Below, piece by piece: positions 7,142-15,672 of a stretch of DNA of 15,772 nt (position 1 is its first letter; every line of letters starts with the position of its first letter). Made by a program: the position numbers and the translations under genes. The stretch spans positions 1 to 15,772 of the forward strand of contig DAOWMZ010000007.1 of the NCBI GenBank assembly GCA_030642845.1, given 5' to 3'. Origin of the DNA: Candidatus Zixiibacteriota bacterium. GTDB taxonomy: Bacteria; Zixibacteria; MSB-5A5; GN15; FEB-12. Under the pieces are notes generated by a model that was not told the DNA's origin, ran no database searches, and worked only from the letters and a program-made list of their open reading frames with translations.

Positions 7142-7876
7142 ATGAAAATAATTCTTTTAGTAATATCACTTGGATTATTGATATTTAATTTTACCAATGC
7201 CGATGAAAAATCCTGCCCGTCTGATAGAGCTGCAGATTTGGGGCATGATCCCTTTGGTGCTTTTCATGAGATCATGGCTCCAACCTGGCATGTTGCCTGG
7301 CCGGACAGTAACTTTGCAGATCTTTTTGAAGCTGGTCCAAAGTTTAAGAAATTATTTAAAGGTATAAAGAACATTACTCCGAGCACTAGAAGTGAGAGAA
7401 GAAACAATCTGTTTATTGAAAGACGAAAAGAATTTGAAAAGATTGTAAAAGAATATGCCAAAGCAGCTAAGGATAATAATAAAGAAAAAGTTTACGAACT
7501 AATGCCTATCCTTCATGAAATTTTTGAATCAACAGCCTCTGCTCTTATACCTATTCAATATCCTCAATTTGAAGGAGCAGGGATCACCTGTAATATTATT
7601 TTAAAAGAGCATCTCCCAAATAACAATATGGATGGTATAATTGGTTCAACTGAAACATTGTTAATGAAACTTAAGCATTTGACCCCTGAAACAATACCAA
7701 ATGAACTCAAAGAATACGAACCTGAAATCACGCAGTCATTTAAAAACATGTTAATGCTTACAATACTCATGCAGAAATGTTGTAATGAAAAAGACATGGA
7801 GAGCTATAAAAACCATATGGGTAATTTGGAAAAGATTATGGGGGATTTTATTATTAAGTATCTCTGGGAAAGTTGA
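7142..7876 (+). CDS. Secreted helical protein of unknown function, His/Cys-containing
   Basis: The protein has 244 residues. A signal peptide is clear (MKIILLVISLGLLIFNFTNA, likely cleavage after A20). The mature protein is predicted to be nearly all alpha-helical. A His-containing opening, FHEIMAPTWHVAWPDSNF (41-58), resembles what I recall from exported helical proteins annotated only as hypothetical. Cys occur at 25, 150, 213 and 214, and His at 35, 42, 50, 125, 157, 179 and 225. The stretches NNKEKVYELMPILHEIF (112-128) and EKDMESYKNHMGNLEKIM (216-233) look alike, suggesting two related helical-bundle halves. Metal or heme binding is possible, but there is no CxxCH motif. AGGAG/GAGG stands 4-9 nt before the ATG, and a strong terminator follows. 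I cannot name a family. Confidence 0.8.
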   Translation: MKIILLVISLGLLIFNFTNADEKSCPSDRAADLGHDPFGAFHEIMAPTWHVAWPDSNFADLFEAGPKFKKLFKGIKNITPSTRSERRNNLFIERRKEFEKIVKEYAKAAKDNNKEKVYELMPILHEIFESTASALIPIQYPQFEGAGITCNIILKEHLPNNNMDGIIGSTETLLMKLKHLTPETIPNELKEYEPEITQSFKNMLMLTILMQKCCNEKDMESYKNHMGNLEKIMGDFIIKYLWES

Positions 7877-7890
7877 TTCACCTTATTTAG

Positions 7891-7917
7891 GGGAACCATT
7901 ATTGGTTCCCTTTTTTT
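7891..7917 (+). terminator. Rho-independent terminator after the FAD oxidoreductase operon
   Basis: gggaacca-ttat-tggttccc is a perfect 8-bp stem with a 4-nt loop, followed at once by T7 (7911-7917). It begins 15 nt after the stop codon at 7876 and ends the two-gene operon. Confidence 0.9.
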
Positions 7918-7920
7918 GCG

Positions 7921-7975
7921 CTGTCAGGATTCCTATCCTGACAGTTTCTAAGTTCTGTCAGGAAAGATTCCTGAC
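7921..7975. repeat. Two tandem, related hairpin repeats (CTGTCAGGA type)
   Basis: Copy 1 (7921-7944) is a perfect 10-bp stem, ctgtcaggat-tcct-atcctgacag. Copy 2 (7957-7975), gtcaggaa-aga-ttcctgac, is an 8-bp stem with the same core, and a ct before it matches copy 1. They sit between a terminator and the hydrolase gene. This looks like a REP-like interspersed palindrome pair. Copy 1 is followed by TTTCTAAGTT, so it might add to termination. Confidence 0.6.
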
Positions 7976-8011
7976 GACGCTGGGGAATTTATTTAATAGG
8001 AAGGCAATAAT

Positions 8012-8791
8012 ATGAAAACATTGAGATTAAGTGTTTTATTAGTAGTTATTATAATGTTAAATTCATCGACTCTACTGAGTTCGGAATGGGAAACAATTGA
8101 AATTAAAATCACTACAAGTGATGGGCTCGATCTTTATAGCTGGTTTAGCAAGCCTGACCACAATAAAAAAGCACCATTGCTTGTTCTGCTTCCAATGATG
8201 AATCACACGCATAAAAGTTATGATCCCTTCCTATCGATTTTAAAACAATATCTCGACAATGACACTCTATCCCACAATAATATTATGCCATATTTATTAG
8301 CTCTGGATTTAAGAGGACATGGCAAATCTACAAAGTTTAATGATTCGATTTTAGTCTGGGAAAATATGACAGGAGATGATTTTGCCCTGTATCCATATGA
8401 CGTTAAAAATTCAATCAATCGAGTACTTTCTGATTCTACAAATAAAATAAATTCAGAAGACATTATGGTAGTTGGTGCCTCTATAGGATCAAACACTGCT
8501 ATAATGCTGAATGAACATATGAACGGTTTGACAAAAGTGGCAATGTTGTCACCGGGAGAAAACTACAGAGATTTGCAGCCGGCTAAAGCTCTTGAATCAT
8601 ATAATGGTGATTGTATTATTTATGCAGGTAAGGCAGATACTTATTCTTATACTTCCTCGGTGAATTTATCAAAACTTAATAAAAAATGTGAACTAAAAGT
8701 TTACGAGGGAAAAGATCACGGAACGGATATTATCAATAATGATCCAGAGGCGATTAATTATTTAATTGAGTGGCTATATAAAGAAAAGTAG
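8012..8791 (+). CDS. Secreted alpha/beta hydrolase
   Basis: The protein has 259 residues. It has an N-terminal signal peptide or lipid-free export signal (about 1-24, ending LLSS-E). The alpha/beta-hydrolase fold is shown by ALDLRGHGKS (97-106), the nucleophile elbow VVGASIGS with Ser157, the acid Asp209 in YAGKADTY, and His236 in YEGKDHGTDI. The order and spacing of the triad are normal for the DLH/BAAT/S9-like esterase or peptidase group. The substrate is unknown. AGGAAGG lies 7 nt upstream of the ATG. It is separated from the previous operon by a terminator and the hairpin repeats, so it probably has its own weak promoter in the AT-rich leader. It ends 23 bp from the convergent sensor gene. 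Confidence 0.85.
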   Translation: MKTLRLSVLLVVIIMLNSSTLLSSEWETIEIKITTSDGLDLYSWFSKPDHNKKAPLLVLLPMMNHTHKSYDPFLSILKQYLDNDTLSHNNIMPYLLALDLRGHGKSTKFNDSILVWENMTGDDFALYPYDVKNSINRVLSDSTNKINSEDIMVVGASIGSNTAIMLNEHMNGLTKVAMLSPGENYRDLQPAKALESYNGDCIIYAGKADTYSYTSSVNLSKLNKKCELKVYEGKDHGTDIINNDPEAINYLIEWLYKEK

Positions 8792-8814
8792 AATTTATAA
8801 TATGGAGTATTAAC

Positions 8815-9630
8815 TTATTTCTCGTCTTCGTTTTCATCTTCGGGAAGGGGAATCATGTTGGTGCCATCAAGATAAACTTTAGAGGTAGGATCTGTCACCT
8901 GGGTTAATTTTTTAGTAACCGATCCGATTTTCATAGCAGCTTCTTCGATTACTTTTAGCTTTGATTCCAGTTCTTTGTCCATATCCTTACTATTAATAAA
9001 CAGCAATTGCACACTGGCTATAATTGCCTGAAGAGGATTATTTACTTCGTGATTGACTGTTACCGCAGTGTCATGAATACCGCTCAATCTCTCCTGTTCA
9101 AGACGCTTTTCTATCGAAGCCAGATCACTGTCTCCAGCCCTACCAGAACTGGCTGTATAATATAGACCTACTATAGCTGTAAGAGTTTCAAGAAATGCTT
9201 CTTCGGAAATAATTGTCCTCTCCCCTTCCTGCAAACCAATGACAGCTCCAAATGTATTATCCTGATATTTTAGCGGAAGTGTAAAGGAATGGATTGTTGT
9301 CTCCCCTCCGAATGATAGATAGGCCGATACCAGTTGGCGATCCCTGCGAAATTTATCGTACATATCTTTTTCAAGCGAGAGCAGGCGGTCTTTATCTGAC
9401 TCTTCATCAGCATGAGTGACATTAAAAACAGGCTGGAAATCTTTATCCCAGACAATCAAAGCAGCAGCTTTAAGCCCGACTAACTCAGCAATATGGGTCA
9501 GGGCTAATTCGGCTAATTTATGAAATCCGATCCCCTTAGAATCAGCTTGAGTCAGTGCTCTGAATACTTCAAATCTGTTCTTATTATCATTATTCAACAA
9601 AATATCTCCATTACCCTGCTCTTTAAGCAA
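8815..9630 (-). CDS. GAF-domain sensor with histidine-kinase H-box but no ATPase domain
   Basis: The protein has up to 271 residues. Residues 25-160 look like a GAF domain. A short coiled linker (170-185) leads into a DHp-type segment with the H-box NHEVNNPL (His194 at 192-199) and a second helix (220-245). The chain then ends in an acidic tail. The N, G1, F and G2 boxes of the HATPase domain are absent, and the stop codon is well formed, so this is not an obvious frameshift. It could be a phosphoacceptor/scaffold served by another kinase, or a regulator that dimerises with one. The start is uncertain. No ATG fits; TTG at 9630 has a modest TAAGG 8 nt upstream, and a TTG about 11 codons later has GGAG upstream. 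It is cytosolic, with no membrane segment. Confidence 0.75.
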   Translation of the reverse strand: MLKEQGNGDILLNNDNKNRFEVFRALTQADSKGIGFHKLAELALTHIAELVGLKAAALIVWDKDFQPVFNVTHADEESDKDRLLSLEKDMYDKFRRDRQLVSAYLSFGGETTIHSFTLPLKYQDNTFGAVIGLQEGERTIISEEAFLETLTAIVGLYYTASSGRAGDSDLASIEKRLEQERLSGIHDTAVTVNHEVNNPLQAIIASVQLLFINSKDMDKELESKLKVIEEAAMKIGSVTKKLTQVTDPTSKVYLDGTNMIPLPEDENEDEK

Positions 9631-9808
9631 AAGTAATGCCTTATATATAATAATACCCTATTCGTAGGTACAAAAGTAGTATGCAGGAAAGTACTATATA
9701 ATCAACGATTTATCCAGTTAATTATCTGCTCAAAAATTGAACACACAGGTATTGCCTGTTTTATTTGCAGATTAGTTCATATAATATGTCATTGATAGCG
9801 TCTATTTA

Positions 9809-9865
9809 TTGACTTTTATATAATCAGGCTATAGATTACGTGCTTCCTGAAGCCGTTTAAAACGG
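9809..9865 (+). promoter_or_regulatory. Possible purF promoter and leader palindrome
   Basis: TTGACT (9809-9814) and TATAGA (9830-9835) lie 15 nt apart upstream of purF; a TATAAT at 9819-9824 is an alternative -10 without a good -35. The 13-nt palindrome ccgtttaaaacgg (9853-9865) sits just before the Shine-Dalgarno and could be an operator. I see no purine-riboswitch fold. The remainder of 9631-9808 shows no ORF. Confidence 0.35.
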
Positions 9866-9885
9866 TAAAAATAGAGGAGTTATTG

Positions 9886-11289
9886 ATGCATGATGAATGC
9901 GGCATATTTGGGATATTCGGACACTCCAAAGCGGCTGAACTAACCTACTCTGGCCTTTATGCTCTACAGCACAGGGGACAGGAATCAGCCGGAATTGTTA
10001 CATCCAACAAAGGTGAGATTCATTATAAAAAAGGGATGGGATTAGTCTCGGAAGTTTTCTCCAATAAAGCTATCCTCAAAGAACTGACAGGGGATAATGC
10101 TATAGGACATACCCGTTACAGCACTACCGGAGCGTCCTCTTTGATAAATATCCAGCCTTTTCTGATGACTAACCGCTCTCATTATACAGCAATTGCCCAC
10201 AACGGAAACTTAACCAATTCACTTGAATTAAGAACCCGCCTTGATGCCAAAGGATCAATTTTCCAAACTACTTCCGATACTGAAATAGTTTTACATCTTG
10301 CAGCACGATCCTCAAAGAAGACAGGAATCGGAAGAATTTGTGATGCCTTAAGCATAATCAAAGGAGCCTTCTCTCTTGTATTTTTAACCGATGATTCAAT
10401 TATTGCCGCCCGCGATCCCCGCGGATTCCGACCTCTTGCTTTAGGAAAATTACGCAAAGCCTGGGTAATAGCCTCAGAGACCTGTGCATTTGATCTTATT
10501 GGAGCCAAATATGTTAGGGATGTTGAACCGGGGGAAGTTTTGGAAATTACAAAAAAGGGATTGAAATCGTATTTTCCATCAAAAACTGCAAAAAAGGCAA
10601 GTTGTATTTTTGAATATATATATTTTTCAAGACCTGACTCAATAGTATTTGGAGAAAATGTTGACAAAATCCGTCGTCGACTGGGAAGGATGTTAGCCCG
10701 TGAACATCCGGTTGAAGCTGATATCGTCATCGGCATTCCCGATTCCGCAAATACTGCTACATTAGGATATGCTGAAGAATCCGGTATCAAATTTGAAATT
10801 GGCTTAATAAGAAACCACTATGTCGGTCGGACATTTATTGATCCGCAGCAAAAGGCTCGTGATCTTGATGTAAAAGTTAAATTCAACCCGGTCAAAGGTG
10901 TCCTGAATGGCCGACGAGTTGTGGTAGTCGATGATTCAATTGTTCGAGGGACTACATCAAAAAAATTAGTCAAACTTATCCGGGAAGCAGGAGCCAAAGA
11001 GGTCCATTTCCGGGTATCCTCTCCTCCGATAATTTCTCCCTGTTTTTTCGGAGTCGATATGCCAACCAAGGAAGAGCTGATAGGTTACCGTATGTCCATC
11101 AAGGAGATAGAGAAGTATCTTAAAGCAGATTCTCTCCGATATCTCACATTAAAAGGTATGTTGGGGATGAAATCTTTACCTGATACAACTTTCTGCAGCA
11201 GTTGTTTCTCAGGTAAATATCCAATAAAAATACCTGTTGTGAACGGCAAATACCGTCTTCAAATTAAAACACCGGCTTTAAGCGTATAA
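9886..11289 (+). CDS. purF: Amidophosphoribosyltransferase (glutamine PRPP amidotransferase)
   Basis: This is the first committed enzyme of de novo purine synthesis: PRPP + glutamine gives 5-phosphoribosylamine. From the ATG at 9886 it has 467 residues. An upstream TTG at 9883 is in frame, but GAGGAG is only 3 nt from it against 6 nt from the ATG. The protein opens MHDECGIFG, so a four-residue propeptide must be removed to expose the nucleophile Cys5. The N-terminal Ntn glutaminase shows LQHRGQESAG, GHTRYSTTG and HNGNL. The phosphoribosyltransferase domain has the PRPP loop VVVVDDSIVRGTTS (345-358). Four cysteines, C240, C386, C437 and C440 (CSSC), match the 4Fe-4S ligands of the Bacillus-type enzyme, which makes it the oxygen-sensitive class. 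No other pur gene is adjacent. Confidence 0.97.
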   Translation: MHDECGIFGIFGHSKAAELTYSGLYALQHRGQESAGIVTSNKGEIHYKKGMGLVSEVFSNKAILKELTGDNAIGHTRYSTTGASSLINIQPFLMTNRSHYTAIAHNGNLTNSLELRTRLDAKGSIFQTTSDTEIVLHLAARSSKKTGIGRICDALSIIKGAFSLVFLTDDSIIAARDPRGFRPLALGKLRKAWVIASETCAFDLIGAKYVRDVEPGEVLEITKKGLKSYFPSKTAKKASCIFEYIYFSRPDSIVFGENVDKIRRRLGRMLAREHPVEADIVIGIPDSANTATLGYAEESGIKFEIGLIRNHYVGRTFIDPQQKARDLDVKVKFNPVKGVLNGRRVVVVDDSIVRGTTSKKLVKLIREAGAKEVHFRVSSPPIISPCFFGVDMPTKEELIGYRMSIKEIEKYLKADSLRYLTLKGMLGMKSLPDTTFCSSCFSGKYPIKIPVVNGKYRLQIKTPALSV

Positions 11290-11342
11290 TAAGAGACTTG
11301 TTCAACAGCTTTAAATGCCGATAATCTCCAAAAGAGATCGTA

Positions 11343-11370
11343 TTGACATTCCTGAACTTATTATTATATT
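11343..11370 (+). promoter_or_regulatory. Promoter of the secreted protease
   Basis: TTGACA (11343-11348) and TATATT (11365-11370) are 16 nt apart, and a further TATAAT lies at 11373-11378. It stands in the 161-bp gap after purF and about 80 bp before the protease start. GGAGG at 11442-11446 is the ribosome binding site. Confidence 0.5.
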
Positions 11371-11450
11371 TATATAATAGTCATCTGTTTCTACGATTAC
11401 TTACATCCTGATCGTATAATCTGCGAACAGTAAAATTTGCCGGAGGCATA

Positions 11451-14189
11451 ATGATAAAAACCGGACACAACAACCTAACTATATCCGGGCTAATATTTCT
11501 TTGTTGTTTTATTATTTATTTCAGCAATATTTTCGCTGCAACAAAAAGCCAAACCCCTGTTTCTGCTAATACTATCAAACTCGAACCAAGGACTATTCCG
11601 GTAAAACCGCATAATACTGTAATTAATTCTCATACTAATATCTCCCATGTTGTTGTTAAGTTTCATGATGATTCCGAGGTAAGAAAATCAGGTGACAGGC
11701 TAATTACAAAAAGCGGGACAGCTTCAATGATTGAACCCAACAACAGGCTTAGCATGTATCTTGGGACAGATAGAATGAGAAAGCTGTTCAACAACGTTTC
11801 CGAATCAAAATTGGATTTAACTCGGGAAGTATTGCAACTGAATAATAAAATTGAATTGGCTGATCTTAATAATTATTATCGGATTGAAGTCAGTGATTAT
11901 CAGGAAGCTGAAAATCTTATTAATGAACTTAATGCTCTTAAAGAAGTTGAGATTGCATATTATAAACCAATGTCCGAACCAGCTGGCGACATTGACCCTC
12001 CCACCCCTGATTATGTAGCCAATCAGGACTATCGTGAAGCTGCACCTGATGGAGTTGATGCTGATTATGCTAACACGCTTTCTGGAGGAGACGGTGCAGG
12101 AGTTAAAATAATTGATATTGAAGGGGGTTGGAAAGATACCCATGAAGATCTGGACAAAGCTCTTGGAGGACTTATTACTCCTTCACAGATTGAAGATTTA
12201 TCCTGGCGCAATCATGGAACAGCAGTAATTGGTGCAATGATTGCCGGTGATAACGGATATGGTGTTACAGGAATATGCCCCGGAGCAGATATTGGAATGA
12301 TATCGATTGCGACTCTCTCTGTAAGCGAAGCAATCATAACTGCTGCTGATACTCTCCAACCGGGAGATCTTATTTTGATAGAACTTCACGCTCCCGGACC
12401 TCATTATAATTTTCAAACCCGCCCCGACCAATTAGGATATGTTTGTGAGGAATACTGGCAGGATAATTTTGATGCTATCCAATATGCCTGGGCAAAAGGA
12501 ATTATAGTTATCGAAGCCGGTGGTAATGGTGCTGAAGATTTTGATGATGCTGGAATATATGGTTCCCTGTTTGATACAACATACCGAAATTCCCATGCTA
12601 TTATCGTTGGGGCCGGTGCAGAAGCTGCCTCTGCAGATAACCTTCAGAAAAAGGGTTTCTCGAATTACGGTGAAAGAGTCAATCTGCAAGGGTATGGTTC
12701 GGGTGTATATACTACCGGATATGGCGGTCTGTTTGATGGTGGTGGTGATGAGAACCAATACTACACCTCTTCTTTCAGTGGGACATCATCAGCCTCACCA
12801 ATAATTACCGGAGCGGCTGCCTGTCTTCAGGGTTACTATAAAGCTACCTATGGCACACCTCTTACATCAGATCAAATCCGTGATATACTTGTCCCTACCG
12901 GAACTCCACAGCTTGGAGATACTTTTTTACATATTGGACCACGCCCTGACCTGCTTACCGCCATTAGTACTCTGACTGATCCGGCATCATTATTTGTTAA
13001 TCCTCTAATGTTGGATACGACCCTTGATGAAGGCGAGCAAGCGGTGATGTCTATTTGGATTCATAATCGCTCGATAATTGATAATTTTGATTTTACTATT
13101 TTTGATAACGACTCATTAGCAAAAGTAAGTGAAAACTGGCTTACGGTATCCCCTCAATCAGGGATAGTTTATGCTGCTGATTCAATCGAAATTGATGTTA
13201 TGCTTGATGCCTCGTTGTTAGAAGATCGAATTAAGTTCTATAAAGGGATTCTTGAAATTAACTGGGGACTGGAAGGGGGCATTCTTGATTCACTTACATA
13301 TTTGCCGGTCTTTCTGCAAGTTCCCTGTTATGACACTACCTATACTTCCGTTTCATCTGATGAACCCTCAGGACCAACTTATAACTGGTTTTCCGCTTTT
13401 GATAACGGCTGGAGAATACCTTTCTCCTTCTATTATGGTTCCGGCTCTAATGTTCTCGATGATGGAACCACCGGCCCTTATGATATCGGGTTTGAATTCA
13501 ATTTTTATGATTCATTCTATACCGAAGTTTATCTTGGGGTAAACGGAGCAATTTCATTCGAGGAAGAGGATTTGAATATTAACGGATATTTTTCAAATCT
13601 TGAACTTCCGGGAGTACCATTTAAAACCTTTGTTGCTCCGCTATGGTCTGATTTGATTTTTGACACCGCCTTTGTTGCTGATTGCGGGATTTATTTCTAT
13701 ACCAATTATGAAGACACTTGTGTGATAGAATGGCATCAGCCGGCCAATTTTAATCAGGTTGGTGATACAACAATGGATTTTGAGGTTATTCTTACTCGCA
13801 ATGGCGATATTACTTTTCAATATAAAAATATCGGCACCAGCGGGCTCGAGCAAATTGCCCTGGTTGGAGTCTCTGATTTAGACTGCAAGGCATTAAGTCA
13901 TCTCGATAATAATGAACCAATTGAGCATGAGATTACAGTATTTGAGGCTATCTTGTTTGAAAATTCAGAGTATGTCTGGATTCAAACTGGTAATGTCGAT
14001 GGCTCGCCAGGAATTCTTGTTTCTGATTTAGTATTTTTGGTTGATTTCCTCTTTAAAGGAGGATCGGCTCCGGTACCCGAAAAATCGGGTGATGTAAATT
14101 GTGATAATGGTTTGAATGTTGCTGATTTAGTATTTTTAGTAGATTATATTTTCAAGGGTGGTCCTTCCCCCTGCTATTATTTGCAATAG
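11451..14189 (+). CDS. Secreted S8 (subtilisin-like) protease with C-terminal dockerin-like repeats
   Basis: The protein has 912 residues. A signal peptide spans about 1-29 (cleavage near IFA-A). Residues 60-180 look like a propeptide (VVVKFHDD..., YYRIEVSD...). The S8 domain at 200-510 has Asp222 (VKIIDIEGGW), His255 (SWRNHGTAVIG), oxyanion Asn359 (EAGGNG) and Ser446 (SFSGTSSASP). The catalytic-site motifs are atypical, with DIEGGW in place of D(S/T)G and NHGTAV in place of HGTHVAG, but the triad is complete. Next comes a BACON-like Ig domain (about 512-610, WLTVSPQSGIV), then a beta-sandwich at about 640-840 (GVNGAISF, FVAPLWSDL) like those in surface proteins. The last 66 residues are two dockerin-like repeats (VSDLVFLVDFLF and GDVNCDNGLNVADLVFLVDYIF) with calcium-loop acidic residues. 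It is probably exported and attached to, or assembled on, the cell exterior. Confidence 0.92.
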   Translation: MIKTGHNNLTISGLIFLCCFIIYFSNIFAATKSQTPVSANTIKLEPRTIPVKPHNTVINSHTNISHVVVKFHDDSEVRKSGDRLITKSGTASMIEPNNRLSMYLGTDRMRKLFNNVSESKLDLTREVLQLNNKIELADLNNYYRIEVSDYQEAENLINELNALKEVEIAYYKPMSEPAGDIDPPTPDYVANQDYREAAPDGVDADYANTLSGGDGAGVKIIDIEGGWKDTHEDLDKALGGLITPSQIEDLSWRNHGTAVIGAMIAGDNGYGVTGICPGADIGMISIATLSVSEAIITAADTLQPGDLILIELHAPGPHYNFQTRPDQLGYVCEEYWQDNFDAIQYAWAKGIIVIEAGGNGAEDFDDAGIYGSLFDTTYRNSHAIIVGAGAEAASADNLQKKGFSNYGERVNLQGYGSGVYTTGYGGLFDGGGDENQYYTSSFSGTSSASPIITGAAACLQGYYKATYGTPLTSDQIRDILVPTGTPQLGDTFLHIGPRPDLLTAISTLTDPASLFVNPLMLDTTLDEGEQAVMSIWIHNRSIIDNFDFTIFDNDSLAKVSENWLTVSPQSGIVYAADSIEIDVMLDASLLEDRIKFYKGILEINWGLEGGILDSLTYLPVFLQVPCYDTTYTSVSSDEPSGPTYNWFSAFDNGWRIPFSFYYGSGSNVLDDGTTGPYDIGFEFNFYDSFYTEVYLGVNGAISFEEEDLNINGYFSNLELPGVPFKTFVAPLWSDLIFDTAFVADCGIYFYTNYEDTCVIEWHQPANFNQVGDTTMDFEVILTRNGDITFQYKNIGTSGLEQIALVGVSDLDCKALSHLDNNEPIEHEITVFEAILFENSEYVWIQTGNVDGSPGILVSDLVFLVDFLFKGGSAPVPEKSGDVNCDNGLNVADLVFLVDYIFKGGPSPCYYLQ

Positions 14190-14190
14190 T

Positions 14191-14221
14191 ATTTCTTTGT
14201 AATCCTAATACTTACAGAAAT
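14191..14221. terminator. Weak hairpin between convergent protease and nuoN
   Basis: atttctttgtaa (14191-14202) pairs with ttacagaaat (14212-14221), with a 2-nt bulge and a 9-nt loop. It fills the 22-bp gap between the two convergent stop codons. There is no GC-rich stem or clean T-run, so it is at best a weak two-way terminator. Confidence 0.3.
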
Positions 14222-15660
14222 GAAATAATTGCCGCTTTCGTAAACTCAAGCAATTGCTGTGGGAAAAAGCCTAATCCCAGAGTACCGATCGCAGTAATAA
14301 CCACAACCATCATAATTGAGGGAGTATAAGTAATCGGAATAAAAGTCGTTTCAGGTTCTTCGAAATAACTGGCTTTGATAACACGCAGATAATAATACAC
14401 AGAAATAAATGAGTTCATCACACCAATCACAGCTAACCAGATAAAGTTGGCTTCTATTGCTGCTGAGAACAGATAAAATTTTCCAAAGAAACCCAGCGTT
14501 GGCGGGAATCCGCTTAGTGCAAACATAAACAGCGCCAATACTGCCGAGAGGTAGGGATTAGCTTTGGCTAAGCCGGGTAATTCGGAAAAATTGGACTTGC
14601 AACCTGATCTCGTTTCTAGCAGAGTTACAATTGCAAATCCACCAAGATTGAATATGGTATAGGCAATTATGTAGAAGATTGCAGCCGAGACAGCTTCCTG
14701 ACCGCCGACTGCAAGAGCAATCAAAAGATAACCGGCATGAGCAATTGAGGAATAAGCTAACATCCTCTTAATATTGGTTTGTTTTAAGGCAAATACATTT
14801 CCGACAGTCATAGTCAGAACAGCCAATACCCAGAATATTTCAGAGATGATTTCCATCCCGGAAAAACCAAATATGAAAATCCGAATCAATACAGCGAACC
14901 CTGCTGCTTTAGGACCTACCGAGAAAAAGGCAGTTACCGGTGTTGGCGCACCCTGATAAACATCCGGAACCCAACTGTGGAACGGCACGGCAGCGACTTT
15001 AAATCCAAAGCCAATAAGCACCATCACAACCCCCGCATAAAGATATGCGCCATGCTGCGACTCTATAAAACTAAAATCAGTAATGATTCGTCTGAGTTCT
15101 GTTGTAGATGAAGCCCCATAGATAAATGCGATACCCATCAAAAGGAAAGCACTGGCAAAGGCTCCCATAATAAAATATTTAATACCGGCTTCATTTGATT
15201 CCAATGATCTTCGGGCAAAACCGGCTAATACATATAGAGGGATTGACATAATTTCCAAACCGAGGAACATGACCACCAAATCAGTGGTATTAGCCATGAC
15301 CATCATACCCATTGTTGATATCAGCAGGAGAGAATAAAATTCAGGTTTGTTGATCCCCTTGGCGTTCATAAACCTGACTGCCAGCAACATAACCAATAGA
15401 GATGTGGAAGAGAATATTATTTTAAATGCAACTCCAAAGTTATCACAGGAGACCATCCCGAAAAAACCCTGGCTGTTTTCACCCCATTGATTGATACTGA
15501 AAATAAGCGCTGTAACCAAACCCAGGAAAGCAATAATCGGGGGAGTTTTTTCCATCCCTTTTAAATAACCAACCAGAAGAATAATAAAAGCAGCTGCAAG
15601 CAGAGATATTTCACTCGCTATAAGTCCAAAGTCTATTCCTGCTGATGTATAATCTATCAT
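14212..15660 (-). CDS. nuoN: NADH-quinone oxidoreductase subunit N
   Basis: This is an antiporter-like, proton-pumping membrane subunit of respiratory complex I. It has 482 residues, the usual length, and about 14 membrane helices. The ionisable residues of the proton path can be lined up by eye with E. coli NuoN: E136 (GLEIMSIPLY; E133), K161 (GIKYFIMGA; K158), K221 (GFKVAAVPFH; K217), K251 (GPKAAGF; K247) and K394 (FFGKFYLF; K395). The signature VPFHSWVPDVYQGAPTPVTAF is intact. The ATG at 15660 has only a weak GGA upstream. nuoN normally follows nuoM, but here the gene directly upstream is the glutaredoxin-like frame 37 nt away. Either nuoM lies beyond the window or the nuo operon is split. 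nuoN is the last gene of its transcript before the convergent protease. Confidence 0.95.
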   Translation of the reverse strand: MIDYTSAGIDFGLIASEISLLAAAFIILLVGYLKGMEKTPPIIAFLGLVTALIFSINQWGENSQGFFGMVSCDNFGVAFKIIFSSTSLLVMLLAVRFMNAKGINKPEFYSLLLISTMGMMVMANTTDLVVMFLGLEIMSIPLYVLAGFARRSLESNEAGIKYFIMGAFASAFLLMGIAFIYGASSTTELRRIITDFSFIESQHGAYLYAGVVMVLIGFGFKVAAVPFHSWVPDVYQGAPTPVTAFFSVGPKAAGFAVLIRIFIFGFSGMEIISEIFWVLAVLTMTVGNVFALKQTNIKRMLAYSSIAHAGYLLIALAVGGQEAVSAAIFYIIAYTIFNLGGFAIVTLLETRSGCKSNFSELPGLAKANPYLSAVLALFMFALSGFPPTLGFFGKFYLFSAAIEANFIWLAVIGVMNSFISVYYYLRVIKASYFEEPETTFIPITYTPSIMMVVVITAIGTLGLGFFPQQLLEFTKAAIISFL

Positions 15661-15672
15661 TTACAATTTCCA

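Noticed and set aside
9883..9885. TTG as purF start
   Set aside because: It lies only 3 nt from the Shine-Dalgarno; the ATG at 9886 has better spacing and gives a typical short propeptide before the catalytic Cys.
10182..10790. 202-codon minus-strand ORF inside purF
   Set aside because: It lies wholly antisense to a highly conserved enzyme, and its protein shows no recognisable domain. It is a shadow frame.
12198..12758. Antisense ORFs within the protease gene
   Set aside because: They overlap the conserved catalytic domain on the other strand and have low-complexity translations.
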